DNA of 18,716 nt from Brachybacterium sp. (GTDB lineage Bacteria; Actinomycetota; Actinomycetes; Actinomycetales; Dermabacteraceae): the NCBI GenBank assembly GCA_027322375.1, contig DAHVRS010000332.1:1-18716 (forward strand). Reading direction: 5' to 3'. Under the pieces are notes generated by a model. The model worked only from the letters and a program-made list of their open reading frames with translations, made no database searches and had not been told where the DNA came from. A program made the position numbers and the translations under genes. This document shows positions 1-7,990 of this stretch, in pieces. Position 1 is the first letter of the stretch. Each line of letters starts with the position of its first letter.

Positions 1-668
1 TCGCCGACCTCGCCCTCGAGACGGTCCCCGCCCTCGCCAGCGCCGACGACGCTGGGGCCGACGGGGCAGGGCTCCCGGCCGATGGCGCGCGGGTCCCCTC
101 GGTGCTCGACATGGGCTGCGGCTCCGGCCACTACCTCGCGACCCTCCTGAACCACGCCCCGACAGCGCGCGGCCTCGGCGTGGACACCTCGGCGCGCTCG
201 CTGCGGTTCACGACCCGCGCCCATGAGCGGGCCGCCGCCGTGCTCGGCGATGTCTTCTCCCGCTTCCCCCTCGCGGACGACTCGGTGGACGTGCTGCTGG
301 ACGTGTTCGCGCCCCGGAACCCCGCCGAGTTCGCGCGCGTGCTGCGCCCGGGCGGCGCACTGCTCGTCGCCCGCCCCTCCCCCGATCACCTCGCCGAGCT
401 GCGCAAAGCCGTGCCCGGGATGGTCGATGTGGACCCGCACAAGGAGGAGCGCCTGCATGCGGCGCTCGATCCGCACCTGACGGAGATCGCGCGGCGCGAG
501 CTGCGCGTCCCGCTGCGCCTGGCCCCCGAGGCCGCTCGGGATCTCGTGGCGATGACACCGAGCGCACGCCACGTCGACGCCGCCGCGCTCGCGCAGCAGT
601 TCGGCGAGGACGCGCCTACGCTCGAGGTGACGCTCGGCGTGGTCCTCTCCGCGCACCGTCCCCGCTGA
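1..668 (+). CDS. rlmA: 23S rRNA (guanine-N1)-methyltransferase, RlmA/TlrB family (5' end cut off by the window)
   Basis: The frame is open from base 3 with no stop, so the start and the N-terminal zinc-binding part of the family lie outside the window. What is visible is the Rossmann methyltransferase: the SAM-binding motif LDMGCGSGHY at about 100-131, an acidic strand-2 end (GLGVDTS), the motif VDVLLDVFAPRNPAEFARVL and the family-typical RPGGALLVARPSPDHLAELR. The C-terminal part, with LVAMTPSARHV, also follows RlmA closely. Known family role: SAM-dependent N1 methylation of a 23S rRNA guanine in the hairpin 35 region, G745 in RlmA(I) and G748 in the Gram-positive RlmA(II)/TlrB branch. Methylation at G748 can affect macrolide response. 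Which guanine is used here cannot be read from the sequence. It is separated by 75 bp, with a promoter-like site, from the next gene. Confidence 0.85.
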   Translation, partial: ADLALETVPALASADDAGADGAGLPADGARVPSVLDMGCGSGHYLATLLNHAPTARGLGVDTSARSLRFTTRAHERAAAVLGDVFSRFPLADDSVDVLLDVFAPRNPAEFARVLRPGGALLVARPSPDHLAELRKAVPGMVDVDPHKEERLHAALDPHLTEIARRELRVPLRLAPEAARDLVAMTPSARHVDAAALAQQFGEDAPTLEVTLGVVLSAHRPR

Positions 669-681
669 GCCGCACCTCACC

Positions 682-709
682 ACGACAGTGCAGGTGGGGC
701 CGATAGGCT
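682..709 (+). promoter_or_regulatory. Candidate promoter for the HAD hydrolase gene
   Basis: ACGACA (682-687, four of six matches to TTGACA) and TAGGCT (704-709, TANNNT type) are 16 bp apart in the short gap before the GTG start at 744. A start of transcription near 716 would leave a leader of about 28 nt that holds the AGGAG ribosome binding site. Pattern-based only. Confidence 0.4.
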
Positions 710-743
710 GGAGGTCCACCCATCCCCTCGCCCCAGGAGTGCT

Positions 744-1601
744 GTGTCCTCGTCCGTCCTGTCCCGTCGCCGCGTCATCCACCTCGACTTCGACGGCACC
801 CTCGCCCAGGCCGGCATCATGCCGCGCGCCCAGGTGGAGACGGTCCGGCGCGCTCGCGCCGCCGGTCACGTGATGGTGCTGAGCACCGGTCGTCCCACCT
901 CGATCGTCCACCCCGACGTGCTGGAGCTCTTCGACGCCGCGGTGACCTCCGCCGGTGGGCATGTGCGCGTCGGTGAGGAGCTCCTGCGCGATGTCCGCTT
1001 CCCCGAGGCGCTCGCACGCCGCACCGTGGAAGCGCTCGAGGCCGCTGGCGCGTCCTACGTGCTCGAGGCACCGGACTCGCTGTGGTGCTCCCCCAGCTCC
1101 GCCGAGCTGCTCGAGGAGCGCCGCGCCGGGATCCCCACCCCCGGTGAGGGCGATCTGGGCCGCGGCGCGCTGGACATCATCGAGGCGGTGCAGGTGACCG
1201 ACGATCTTCCCAGCAAGTCCTTCGCGAAGATCTCCGTGTGGAGCTCGCCGGTGCAGGTCGAGGAGATCGCCGCGCAGCTCGGTGACGAGATCGGCGCGCT
1301 GCCCAACTCGATCTCCGAGGACGGCCGCGGCTCCGGGGAGCTGCACCTGAGGGGGATCGATAAGGCCGACGGGCTGCCGCTGCTGGCCGAGCACTTCGGC
1401 ATCCCGGTCGAGGACTCGATCGCGGTGGGCGATGGCCCGAACGACCTGGGGATGCTGCGCGCGGCAGGGACCGCCGTCGTGATCCGCGGCTCGCGCCCCG
1501 AGGTGCTCGCCACCGGGGATCTGGAGATCGCCCCGCCTGCCGAGCACGGCATCGAGGACGCCTTCGCGCAGCTGGGACTGTTCGAGCCCGTCAGCGTCTG
1601 A
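744..1601 (+). CDS. Cof-type HAD-superfamily hydrolase (HAD-IIB)
   Basis: This 285-residue protein carries all HAD motifs. Motif I is DFDGTL (residues 15-20: nucleophile D15, acid/base D17). Motif II is the Ser/Thr in LSTGRP (46-51), motif III is probably K207, and motif IV is GDGPNDLGML (from 229) with the two magnesium-binding acids. The insert of about 120 residues between motifs II and III is the C2 (type IIB) cap. The family dephosphorylates small phosphorylated metabolites such as sugar phosphates or flavin precursors in the cytoplasm. The cap sets specificity, so the substrate cannot be named. The GTG start is supported by AGGAG at 735-739, although the 4-nt spacing is short. It follows the rRNA methyltransferase with a promoter-like site between them. 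Converging transcription is closed by the hairpin at 1611-1643. Confidence 0.9.
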   Translation: MSSSVLSRRRVIHLDFDGTLAQAGIMPRAQVETVRRARAAGHVMVLSTGRPTSIVHPDVLELFDAAVTSAGGHVRVGEELLRDVRFPEALARRTVEALEAAGASYVLEAPDSLWCSPSSAELLEERRAGIPTPGEGDLGRGALDIIEAVQVTDDLPSKSFAKISVWSSPVQVEEIAAQLGDEIGALPNSISEDGRGSGELHLRGIDKADGLPLLAEHFGIPVEDSIAVGDGPNDLGMLRAAGTAVVIRGSRPEVLATGDLEIAPPAEHGIEDAFAQLGLFEPVSV

Positions 1602-1610
1602 GCTCGACAT

Positions 1611-1643
1611 CGCAGCTGAGCCGCGATGTACGGTTCAGCTGCG
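1611..1643. terminator. Bidirectional terminator hairpin between convergent genes
   Basis: A 13-bp stem (CGCAGCTGAGCCG at 1611-1623 with 1631-1643, one G-U pair) closes a 7-nt loop. It starts 9 nt after the stop of the HAD gene and includes the stop codon of the minus-strand gene. There is no U-tract, as is common in GC-rich actinobacteria. Confidence 0.65.
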
Positions 1644-2462
1644 GTGGCGCAGCCCGAGGAGCACCAGCCCCACCGAGGCGACGAGCGCGCCGGCGCCCAG
1701 CAGGATCACCGCCTGCGGCATCACCTGCGTGGCGAAGCGCTCCTCGAAGACCTGCACGATCGGGCCGAGGAACACCGCCTGATCCACCGCGTCCGGGACG
1801 ATCTGCTCGATCCGCGTGGTGAGCAGCCAGGTGGCGAGCCCGGCGAGGACCGCGCCGAGCCCCGCCGCGGTCAGCGCCACGCGTCGGTGCGAGGACACGA
1901 GCAGGGCGAGCACCGCGAGGGCGAGCGCGATCGGCCCTGCCCGGTGCGCCCAGGGGTCCAGGATCGTGGCGTGGGTCAGCAGCGGCACGTCCGGGATGGT
2001 CGCCATCGTGATCGTGGCGCTGTCCGGGCGGGGCAGGTTGTCCACGAGCGGCAGCGAGTCCTCCGCGGACGTCAGCAGGGAGTCGATCAGCGGCAGCAGG
2101 TCCACGTCCAGCGGGGAGGCGCCCGGGGTGAACAGGGCCCCGTGCAGCTCGACCATCGCCCTGTCCCACACGGTCGCGTAGGCCTCGGTGCCCGTCAGGC
2201 GCGGTGCCTGCTCCTGCAGCAGCGGTGAGAGGCGGTCGGCGAGGAAGCCGGGGACCAGGTCGTTCGCGAGCACCTCGTCCACGGCGCTGTCGGTGAGGGA
2301 GCGCTGCAGCGTCGCAGCCGAGGAGAGCGGCTGGGTGATCGCGAGGAACCCGTCCTGGTCCACGACGTTCCGCTCGATCCACACGGCCGGCAGCCAGAGC
2401 GCGCCGAGGAGCGTCGCCGCGATCAGCAGCAGGGCGGAGAGCAGGTCACGCAGGGAGGACAC
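1635..2462 (-). CDS. Predicted four-helix membrane protein of unknown function
   Basis: The frame is open from a GTG at 2594, but the first 44 residues are Pro/His/Arg-rich and unlike a protein N-terminus. I place the start at the GTG at 2462, which begins MSSLRDLLSALLLIAATLLG and gives 275 residues. The upstream ribosome binding site is poor, so the start is uncertain. The protein has one helix at about residues 6-28, a long extracytoplasmic region of roughly 140 residues rich in Asp/Leu/Pro (with VDQDGF near the start), and three helices in the last 90 residues ending in a basic tail (GLRHRS). The layout of an N-terminal anchor, an external domain and a C-terminal helical hairpin recurs in uncharacterised actinobacterial membrane proteins. 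I recognise no catalytic motif and assign no function. It converges on the HAD hydrolase gene. Confidence 0.7.
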   Translation of the reverse strand: MSSLRDLLSALLLIAATLLGALWLPAVWIERNVVDQDGFLAITQPLSSAATLQRSLTDSAVDEVLANDLVPGFLADRLSPLLQEQAPRLTGTEAYATVWDRAMVELHGALFTPGASPLDVDLLPLIDSLLTSAEDSLPLVDNLPRPDSATITMATIPDVPLLTHATILDPWAHRAGPIALALAVLALLVSSHRRVALTAAGLGAVLAGLATWLLTTRIEQIVPDAVDQAVFLGPIVQVFEERFATQVMPQAVILLGAGALVASVGLVLLGLRHRS

Positions 2463-2599
2463 GCGCCCACGGTACCGCCGGTCAGCGTCGTGAGGAGGGT
2501 GGGCTCCCCCACGCCGGTGTAGGGGTGTGGTGCGAGTGCTGTGCAGGCGCGGGAGGTGTGCGGGCACGGAGCAAATTGCAGGGTGTCCGGGCACGCGAA

Positions 2600-2632
2600 C
2601 GGCCCCGCACCGTGTCGAAGGGTGCGGGGCCG
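2600..2632 (-). terminator. Terminator hairpin after the NlpC/P60 gene
   Basis: A perfect 12-bp stem (CGGCCCCGCACC at 2600-2611 with 2621-2632) has a 9-nt loop. It lies 35 nt downstream of the minus-strand stop at 2668. No U-tract is present. Confidence 0.7.
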
Positions 2633-2667
2633 TGAGCCGGGGTCAGGACCGGCGAGAGCGAGCGGGA

Positions 2668-3606
2668 TCAGCCGATGCGGATGAAGGTCCAGCTGCCGGA
2701 GTAGATGTTGCGCTCAGAGGTGTCCACGCGGGAGTTGCCGGCGTCGACGAAGGTGTTGCCACCGGCGTAGATGCCGATGTGGCCGGGCTTGTAGACGAGG
2801 TCGCCGGGGCGGGCCTCGGAGCGCGGGATCACGGTGCCGGCAGCGGCCTGGCCGGCCGCACCGCGAGGCAGGCTGATGCCGTGCTGGGCGTAGACCCACT
2901 GCACGAACCCGGAGCAGTCCCAGCCCGACGGGGAGGTGCCGCCGTAGACGTAGGGGGTGCCGATGCCGGAGCGGGCCGTGGCGAGGATGGAGCTGCCCTT
3001 CGCGGCGGACGGAGCCGGCGAGGAGGACTCCTCCTTCTTCTTCGAGGAGGAGTCGGAGGACGAGGAGCTGGAGGAGCTCTCAGAGGAGGAGGACGAGGAG
3101 CTGGAGGAGCTCTCAGAGGAGGAGGACGAGGAGCTCTCGGAGTTGCTGGAGGTGCTGGAACGCTCCTCGGAACGGTTCGCGCGGTTGTCCTCGCGGGTCT
3201 CGGTCTGCTGCTCCTCCTGAGCGGCCTCCTCGGCGGCGGCCTCCTCAGCGGCCTGGCGCTCGGCCTCCGCAGCGGCCTCAGCGGCGGCGATCTCCTCCTC
3301 CGTGGGGCCCACCTCGATGGCGATGGTGCTGGCCTTGGGGGCGGGGGCGAGTGCCGGCTGAGCATCGGCCTCAGCGGTCTCGGCGGCGGGGATGCCCACG
3401 GCCGGGGCGACGACGGGGGTGAGCAGCGCCGGGGCTGCGGCGTCGGCCTGCGGGCCGTCGGCCTGGGTCTCGGCGGTCGCGGCGGAGGCGCCACCGATGA
3501 GGATCGCGGCGGCCATGGCGGCGCCGGCGCCTGCGCGGCTGACGTGGGTCACGGGGGTGACCGCACGCATGGCGCGGCGGTGAGTGTTCTGAGCGGTCTT
3601 CGACAC
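2668..3606 (-). CDS. Secreted NlpC/P60 peptidoglycan hydrolase with serine-rich linker
   Basis: This 312-residue exported protein has a long signal peptide: a basic n-region, the hydrophobic stretch AAMAAAILIGGASAATA and probable cleavage after A45. An Ala/Pro-rich segment follows, then an Ala/Glu-rich stretch likely to be coiled (about 101-135). A low-complexity linker at 149-188 is almost only Ser with scattered Glu/Asp. The C-terminal NlpC/P60 domain (about 204-312) has the catalytic Cys231 in WDCSGFVQWVYAQHG and His276 in PGHIGIYAGG. The third position is probably Asp288, which corresponds to the Glu used by RipA-type enzymes. The family cleaves D-Glu-mDAP-type bonds in stem peptides, typically for cell separation. 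The GTG start at 3606 has GGGAG seven nt upstream. It stands alone behind a 195-bp leader region. Confidence 0.9.
   Translation of the reverse strand: MSKTAQNTHRRAMRAVTPVTHVSRAGAGAAMAAAILIGGASAATAETQADGPQADAAAPALLTPVVAPAVGIPAAETAEADAQPALAPAPKASTIAIEVGPTEEEIAAAEAAAEAERQAAEEAAAEEAAQEEQQTETREDNRANRSEERSSTSSNSESSSSSSSESSSSSSSSSSESSSSSSSSDSSSKKKEESSSPAPSAAKGSSILATARSGIGTPYVYGGTSPSGWDCSGFVQWVYAQHGISLPRGAAGQAAAGTVIPRSEARPGDLVYKPGHIGIYAGGNTFVDAGNSRVDTSERNIYSGSWTFIRIG
3058..3140 (-). repeat. 33-bp tandem repeat encoding the Ser/Glu linker
   Basis: Two identical 33-bp units (3058-3090 and 3091-3123) are followed by a partial third unit from 3124. The unit is 11 codons, so copy changes keep the frame. 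It encodes the poly-Ser linker of the NlpC/P60 protein, and the plus strand here is almost all purine. Confidence 0.85.
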
Positions 3607-3801
3607 GAAATAGCTCCCAGCCCCGGGGCCGTGGCCCTCGCGCAGTCTCTGTCGACTCGCTTCCCATCCCGGTGCACGAAAGGGGCTTTCCAGGGGGGAG
3701 TGCCGCCGCTCCTACCGCGTCGGCACGACCTCGACCATAGGGGGCGGGAGCGCTCAGGCGCGGCCTCCGGGAGGCTTCTGGGAAAGAGCTTGACGGACCC
3801 T
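3607..3801 (-). other. Intergenic leader region upstream of the NlpC/P60 gene
   Basis: This 195-bp gap holds a stem-loop at 3700-3726 (GTGCCG/GTGCCG-complement arms with inner pairing) and, on the minus strand, a weak -10-like TATGGT (3734-3739) without a convincing -35. A small GCCTC/GAGGC hairpin near the regulator's stop could be a weak terminator. I looked for the c-di-AMP (ydaO) riboswitch that often precedes such genes in actinobacteria and did not find its core. Confidence 0.3.
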
Positions 3802-4521
3802 TTACCCGGCGGTGAGCGGGGTCACATGGAGCTGGTCTGCGACGATCTCCGTCACTGCGACCTCGCCCCCTTCGGGGCCGCGCAGCACGATGCTGTCCCC
3901 GACCCGCTCCGCGTCGAGGCGAGCCCCGGGGATCATGCCATGACCTGCAAGTTCACCGAGAAGTGCGACATCGCTCTGGACCCGCTCCCCGATCCGCTCT
4001 AGCCGGACCGCGAGGGACTGCCCGTCTTCGACGGCGGCGCTCAGCTCACGTTCGGGGTTGGCAGGGTCTTTACCCATGTCGGTGGCCTGGGTCTCCTCGA
4101 TCCCGAGGGCCGCGAGGCCGGGGATCGGGTTGCCATAGGGGTCGATGTACGGGGGCGACATCTTCTGGGCGAGACGCTTCTCGACCTCGAGGCTCATCAC
4201 GTGCTCCCAGCGGCACGCCTCCTCGTGCACGTGCGCGTAGTCCAGCCCGATGACATCCAGGAGGTGGCGCTCGGCCAGGCGGTGCTTGCGCATCACGTCG
4301 GTCGCGACGGAGTTCCCTTCGGGGGTGAGGCGGATGCGGCGCTGATCGTCGAGATGGAGCAGCCCGTCGCGCTCCATCCGGGCGACGGTCTGGGAGACGG
4401 TGGGGCCGGAGTGGCCCAGGCGCTCAGCGATCCTGGCCCGCATCGGGGCGATCCCGGCCTCATGGAGCTCGAACACCGTCTTCAGGTACATCTCGGTGGT
4501 GTCGATGAGATCTCCGGACAC
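3802..4521 (-). CDS. DtxR/IdeR-family iron-dependent transcriptional repressor
   Basis: The 239-residue protein has three parts: an N-terminal winged helix ([16 protein letters not shown], recognition helix in [18 protein letters not shown]), a dimerisation domain, and a C-terminal SH3/FeoA-like domain. The metal ligands align with DtxR at an offset of one residue: M11, C103, E106 and H107 at the primary site, H80, E84 and H99 at the ancillary site, and E179/Q182 (in GERVQ) from the third domain. The Cys and Glu pattern points to iron rather than manganese. The family binds DNA as Fe(II)-loaded dimers to repress uptake and siderophore genes and to activate storage. I chose the GTG at 4521 over the upstream ATG at 4554 because AGGAGG lies five nt before it and IdeR proteins begin there. 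No DtxR-box was recognised in the window. Confidence 0.93.
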   Translation of the reverse strand: MSGDLIDTTEMYLKTVFELHEAGIAPMRARIAERLGHSGPTVSQTVARMERDGLLHLDDQRRIRLTPEGNSVATDVMRKHRLAERHLLDVIGLDYAHVHEEACRWEHVMSLEVEKRLAQKMSPPYIDPYGNPIPGLAALGIEETQATDMGKDPANPERELSAAVEDGQSLAVRLERIGERVQSDVALLGELAGHGMIPGARLDAERVGDSIVLRGPEGGEVAVTEIVADQLHVTPLTAG

Positions 4522-4556
4522 AGGCCCCTCCTCGGTCAGTGCGACTGGCGCCATCC

Positions 4557-4562
4557 AGCTTA
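4557..4562 (-). promoter_or_regulatory. Candidate -10 element of the DtxR/IdeR gene
   Basis: TAAGCT on the minus strand would start transcription near 4550 and leave a leader of about 29 nt containing the AGGAGG site. The same hexamer precedes the nitrite reductase fusion gene. No clear -35 element is visible. Confidence 0.35.
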
Positions 4563-4631
4563 TCCGGCGTCACCGACGCCCCGTGCACCGTTCACCCACG
4601 GCCGAGCAGGTGCGTGCTGCTCGGGAACGCA

Positions 4632-4665
4632 CAGCGCCCCGAACCCATGGGGGTCCGGGGCGCTG
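4632..4665 (-). terminator. Terminator hairpin after sucD
   Basis: A 15-bp stem with one mismatch (CAGCGCCCCG at 4632-4641, continuing to 4646, pairs with 4651-4665) and a 4-nt loop lies 33 nt past the sucD stop. It is the strongest terminator-like structure in this half of the window. Confidence 0.8.
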
Positions 4666-4698
4666 CGACGGGCGCGGCTCATTGCCGCAAGGGCTGTC

Positions 4699-5589
4699 TC
4701 AGGAGAGGCCCTTCATGATCTCGCGCATGAGATCGGCGGTCTCTGTGGGGGTCTTGCCCACCTTCACGCCAGCGGCCTCGAGGGCCTCCTTCTTCGCCTG
4801 CGCGGTGCCCGCGGAGCCGGAGACGATCGCGCCGGCGTGGCCCATCGTCTTGCCCTCGGGGGCGGTGAAGCCCGCGACGTAGCCGACGACGGGCTTGGTG
4901 ACGTGGGCCTTGATGTACTCGGCCGCACGCTCCTCGGCGTCGCCGCCGATCTCGCCGATCATGACGATGCCGGCGGTGTCGGGGTCGTTCTCGAACGCCT
5001 CGAGCGCATCGATGTGGGTGGTGCCGATGATCGGGTCGCCGCCGATGCCGATGGCGGTGGTGAAGCCGATGTCAGCCAGCTCGTACATCATCTGGTAGGT
5101 CAGGGTGCCGGACTTGGAGACCAGACCCAGCTTGCCCGCACCGGTGATGTTCGCGGGGGTGATGCCCGCGTTGGACTTGCCGGGGCTGATCAGGCCCGGG
5201 CAGTTCGGGCCGATGATGCGGGTCGCACCCTTGGCCTGCGAGTAGTTGAAGAACTCGGCGGAGTCCTTGACCGGGATGCCCTCGGTGATGATCACCAGGA
5301 GCTCGATCTCGGCGTCGATCGCTTCGATCGCGGCGGCCTTGGCGAACTTCGGCGGCACGAAGACCACCGAGACGTTCGCGCCGGTGGCCTCCATGGCCTC
5401 GGCGACGGTGCCGTAGACGGGCACCTCGGTGCCGCCCTCGAAGGTGACGGTCTGCCCGGCCTTGCGGGGGTTCACGCCGCCGACGATGTTCGTGCCCGAG
5501 TCGAGCATGCGCTGTGAGTGCTTCATGCCCTCCGAGCCCGTCATGCCCTGGACGATGACCTTGCTGTTCTCATCAAGGAAGATAGACAT
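4699..5589 (-). CDS. sucD: Succinyl-CoA synthetase (succinate-CoA ligase) subunit alpha
   Basis: The 296 residues are the normal length for this subunit. The N-terminal CoA-binding domain includes [20 protein letters not shown] and [13 protein letters not shown]. The catalytic His251 sits in the loop [14 protein letters not shown] and is phosphorylated during the reaction. The power helices follow [19 protein letters not shown]. With SucC it interconverts succinyl-CoA, ADP or GDP and phosphate with succinate, CoA and NTP in the citric acid cycle. It starts with ATG 12 nt after the sucC stop on the same strand. The upstream ribosome binding site is weak, so coupling to sucC translation is plausible. 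It is the last gene of the operon, closed by the hairpin at 4632-4665. Confidence 0.97.
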   Translation of the reverse strand: MSIFLDENSKVIVQGMTGSEGMKHSQRMLDSGTNIVGGVNPRKAGQTVTFEGGTEVPVYGTVAEAMEATGANVSVVFVPPKFAKAAAIEAIDAEIELLVIITEGIPVKDSAEFFNYSQAKGATRIIGPNCPGLISPGKSNAGITPANITGAGKLGLVSKSGTLTYQMMYELADIGFTTAIGIGGDPIIGTTHIDALEAFENDPDTAGIVMIGEIGGDAEERAAEYIKAHVTKPVVGYVAGFTAPEGKTMGHAGAIVSGSAGTAQAKKEALEAAGVKVGKTPTETADLMREIMKGLS

Positions 5590-5601
5590 GTCGGGTGCTG
5601 C

Positions 5602-6771
5602 TCACTTTCCTGCGGCGGCGGCCTCGGCGACCTTCGCGGCGCCGCCGTCCATGGTGTCGGCCTGGGTGACGAGGGGGTGGGCGAAGTCCGCGAGGATCTT
5701 GCGACCCTCCTCGACGTTGTTGCCGTCGAGGCGCACGACGAGCGGCTTGGTGGCCGCGTCGCCGAGCTTCTGCAGGGCGCCGACGATGCCGTTGGCGACC
5801 GCGTCACAGGCGGTGATGCCGCCGAAGACGTTGACGAACACCGCGGAGACCTGCTCGTCGCCGAGGATGACGTCGAGGCCGTTGGCCATCACCTCAGCGC
5901 TCGCGCCGCCGCCGATGTCGAGGAAGTTCGCGGGCTTGACGCCGTGCTTCTCCCCCGCGTACGCGACGACGTCCAGGGTGGACATGACCAGGCCCGCGCC
6001 GTTGCCGATGATGCCGACCTCGCCGTCGAGCTTGACGTAGTTGAGGTCCAGGGCCTTGGCCTTGGTCTCCAGCGGGTCCTCGGAGGTGACGTCGACGAGG
6101 TCGGCGTGGCCCTCCTGGCGGAACTCGGCGTTGTCGTCGAGGGTGATCTTGCCGTCCAGCGCGACGATGTCGCCGGCGCCGGTCTTCACCAGGGGGTTCA
6201 CCTCGACGAGGGTCGCGTCCTCCTCGCGGTAGACGTCCCACAGCTTCTGCAGCACGGGGGCGACCTTCGCACCGGTCTCGGCGTCGAACTTCGCGGCCTC
6301 GACGATCTCCTTCGCCTTGGCCTCATCGATCCCGACGTTGGGGTCGACGGCCACGCGCGCCAGGGCCTCGGGCCGCTCGACAGCGAGCTGCTCGATCTCC
6401 ATGCCGCCCTCGACCGAGCACATGGCCAGGTAGTTGCGGTTCGCGCGGTCCAGCAGGAGCGAGAAGTAGTACTCCTCGGCGATATCCGCGCCGGCCGCGA
6501 TCATCACGCGGTGCACGGTGTGGCCCTTGATGTCCATACCGAGGATCTCGGAGGCCTTCTGCTCCGCCTCCTCGGGCGACTTGGCGATCTTCACGCCACC
6601 GGCCTTGCCACGCCCACCGGTCTTCACCTGGGCCTTGACGACGACGACCGGGGTGCCGAGCTTCTCGGCGCCGGCCTTGGCTGCGGCCGGGTCCTCCGCG
6701 ACGACTCCTCCGAGCACGGGCACGCCGTGCTTCTCGAAGAGATCGCGGGCCTGGTACTCATACAGGTCCAC
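5602..6771 (-). CDS. sucC: Succinyl-CoA synthetase (succinate-CoA ligase) subunit beta
   Basis: The chosen GTG at 6771 begins with the standard N-terminus [19 protein letters not shown] and gives 389 residues, the family's usual size. It has GAGAGGA about ten nt upstream. The frame continues upstream to 6843 but encodes nothing SucC-like there. The protein has an ATP-grasp fold with the glycine-rich loop [12 protein letters not shown] (50-61), EVNPLV with metal-binding residues, and the CoA-ligase signature [26 protein letters not shown] and [12 protein letters not shown]. It binds the nucleotide and contacts the phosphohistidine of SucD. It is the first gene of the sucCD operon. A TACGCT -10 box about 77 nt upstream (6848-6853) could drive it. 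Confidence 0.97.
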   Translation of the reverse strand: MDLYEYQARDLFEKHGVPVLGGVVAEDPAAAKAGAEKLGTPVVVVKAQVKTGGRGKAGGVKIAKSPEEAEQKASEILGMDIKGHTVHRVMIAAGADIAEEYYFSLLLDRANRNYLAMCSVEGGMEIEQLAVERPEALARVAVDPNVGIDEAKAKEIVEAAKFDAETGAKVAPVLQKLWDVYREEDATLVEVNPLVKTGAGDIVALDGKITLDDNAEFRQEGHADLVDVTSEDPLETKAKALDLNYVKLDGEVGIIGNGAGLVMSTLDVVAYAGEKHGVKPANFLDIGGGASAEVMANGLDVILGDEQVSAVFVNVFGGITACDAVANGIVGALQKLGDAATKPLVVRLDGNNVEEGRKILADFAHPLVTQADTMDGGAAKVAEAAAAGK

Positions 6772-6847
6772 GGGGTGCTTTTCCTCTCGATGTCGGCAGT
6801 GGGCGGCAGGCCGCACTGGCCTCGATGCCACCCCTGGGAACACCGCC

Positions 6848-6862
6848 AGCGTAACGCGTCAC
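6848..6862 (-). promoter_or_regulatory. Candidate sucC -10 box with overlapping imperfect palindrome
   Basis: On the minus strand TACGCT (6848-6853) fits an actinobacterial -10. It is overlapped by the 12-bp GTAACGCGTCAC (6851-6862), palindromic except for one base pair, a position suited to a repressor. The remaining 267-bp gap (6772-7038) shows nothing else that I can name. Confidence 0.3.
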
Positions 6863-7026
6863 ACGCACGGGCCATGACCGCAGGGGCAGGGTGCGAGGGG
6901 ACTCACGTCCGCTCCACCGGACAGTCGCCGACGTGTGCGGAAAGCGCCTCTCCCGATTCTGGCCTGCTCGCGCACCCTCCCGACGGACGCACTGGGCGCT
7001 CGGGGCGTCCGCCCAGGTGCGCGGTC

Positions 7027-7032
7027 TACGAT
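7027..7032 (+). promoter_or_regulatory. Candidate -10 box for leaderless transcription
   Basis: TACGAT lies exactly six nt before the ATG at 7039, which puts the expected transcription start on the A of the start codon. There is no Shine-Dalgarno sequence, in keeping with a leaderless mRNA. Confidence 0.5.
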
Positions 7033-7038
7033 GGAACG

Positions 7039-7398
7039 ATGAGTCGAGCCTCCCGCGGCCTGGTCCAGCGCGTGCGCGAGCACATCGGTTTCAGCGTCGT
7101 CGCGATCGGTGTGCTGTTCGTGGTGCTCCGGCTGGTGGGCATCCGCTCGACCTTCGCGGGTTTCGCGATGTCGGTGCTGATCACGCTCGCCCTGAACGTC
7201 GGGCTCTCCTACTACCAGGAGTACCGGGCGAAGAACCCGAAGAAGCAGCCGGCGCCGCGCGGCGGCGGGGACATCCGCTTCCGCGAGGACGATGACTACC
7301 GCGACGAGGCGCGGCCGCGATACGAGGACCGGACTCGCTATGAGGACCGGGCCCGCTATGACGACCGGCCCCGCGACCGTCGCGACGAGCGCCGCTGA
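7039..7398 (+). CDS. Small two-helix membrane protein with charged Tyr/Asp/Arg repeat tail (DUF4229-like)
   Basis: This 119-residue protein begins MSRASRGLVQRVREH. Two hydrophobic helices follow at about 15-32 (FSVVAIGVLFVVLRLVG) and 38-57 (FAGFAMSVLITLALNVGLSY), then a long hydrophilic tail. The tail ends in imperfect repeats of the type RYEDR (RYEDRTRYEDRARYDDRPRD) and is likely disordered and cytoplasmic. Layout and size resemble the DUF4229 family of actinobacterial membrane proteins; this is a resemblance, not a confirmed match. No function is known to me. The start is the ATG preceded at six nt by TACGAT, so the mRNA is probably leaderless. The same frame stays open far upstream, antisense to sucC, but that part is not credible coding sequence. 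It is followed after 14 bp by another small membrane protein in one operon. Confidence 0.75.
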   Translation: MSRASRGLVQRVREHIGFSVVAIGVLFVVLRLVGIRSTFAGFAMSVLITLALNVGLSYYQEYRAKNPKKQPAPRGGGDIRFREDDDYRDEARPRYEDRTRYEDRARYDDRPRDRRDERR

Positions 7399-7412
7399 GG
7401 CGAGGAGACCCC

Positions 7413-7985
7413 ATGGCCGACTGGAAGACGTACGCGAAAGCGGCGCGCAACACTGCGCGTCGGCAGGCCCCCGAGGCGCGCGATGCGGCCCGACGAGCGG
7501 GCGATCGTGCGAGCGGCTATGTGCGCGCCGCCGGGCGCGCGGTCGACGAGGGCTGGCGCGAGGACGGCCGCCCCGGCGGCTCCTCCCGCAGCGCCGAGGA
7601 GCCCCGCTCCGCCGGCAGCTCCCGCAGCACCGACAGCTCTGGCACCGACGACGGGTCGCGCCAGCGCGGCGCGGCGCCTCGCCGCGTGACCACCGAGTCC
7701 CTCAGCCGCGACGCCGCCGCGTACTACACGGTCGCGAGCCGCCGGGTGCAGCGCGCGAACATCATCCCGCGCCTCCTGCGCGCACTGCGCGATGCGCTGC
7801 TGATCGGGGTCTCGCTCCTGGCGATCTGGGCGGTGCTCGCCGCCGCCGGGCTGCCGATCCCCTTCTCCACGGTGCTGCTCGTGGTCGGCGTGATCGTCGC
7901 GGCGAGCTTCGGCGCAGGCGTGTACGCGCAGTGGAAGCGGAGCCAGGAGGCCTTCGAGGCGGCCCCGGACCCGCGCGAGAGGTGA
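7413..7985 (+). CDS. Two-helix membrane protein of unknown function
   Basis: The 190-residue protein starts MADWKTYAKAARNTARRQAP. It has a basic, Ala/Arg-rich helical region to about residue 45 and a Ser/Gly/Arg-rich linker to about 90. A segment SRDAAAYYTVASRRVQRANI leads into two membrane helices: about 128-146 (LLIGVSLLAIWAVLAAAG) and 150-170 (FSTVLLVVGVIVAASFGAGV). A short charged tail closes the protein. GAGGAG (7402-7407) lies five nt before the ATG, so this start is well supported. It is 14 bp downstream of the preceding membrane-protein gene and almost certainly co-transcribed. I recognise no enzymatic motif. The amphipathic basic N-terminus could bind membrane or nucleic acid, but that is speculation. 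Confidence 0.75.
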   Translation: MADWKTYAKAARNTARRQAPEARDAARRAGDRASGYVRAAGRAVDEGWREDGRPGGSSRSAEEPRSAGSSRSTDSSGTDDGSRQRGAAPRRVTTESLSRDAAAYYTVASRRVQRANIIPRLLRALRDALLIGVSLLAIWAVLAAAGLPIPFSTVLLVVGVIVAASFGAGVYAQWKRSQEAFEAAPDPRER

Positions 7986-7990
7986 CTCGC

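Noticed and set aside
3607..3801. Possible c-di-AMP (ydaO/yuaA) riboswitch before the NlpC/P60 gene.
   Set aside because: Pieces such as CTCTTTCC and CCGTCA occur on the minus strand but in the wrong order, and the conserved core is missing.
2527..4002. 491-codon plus-strand open frame opposite the NlpC/P60 gene.
   Set aside because: It is Gly/Ala/Arg-rich without motifs and lies opposite a gene with clear catalytic residues. It is a codon-bias shadow.
5518..7038. Long plus-strand open frame antisense to sucC and part of sucD, continuous with the small membrane-protein gene at 7039.
   Set aside because: It mirrors a certain gene in a GC-rich genome, its composition is Leu/Gly/Asp/His/Val-biased as expected for an antisense shadow, and it lacks any domain. 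Only the part from 7039 has its own promoter-like site.
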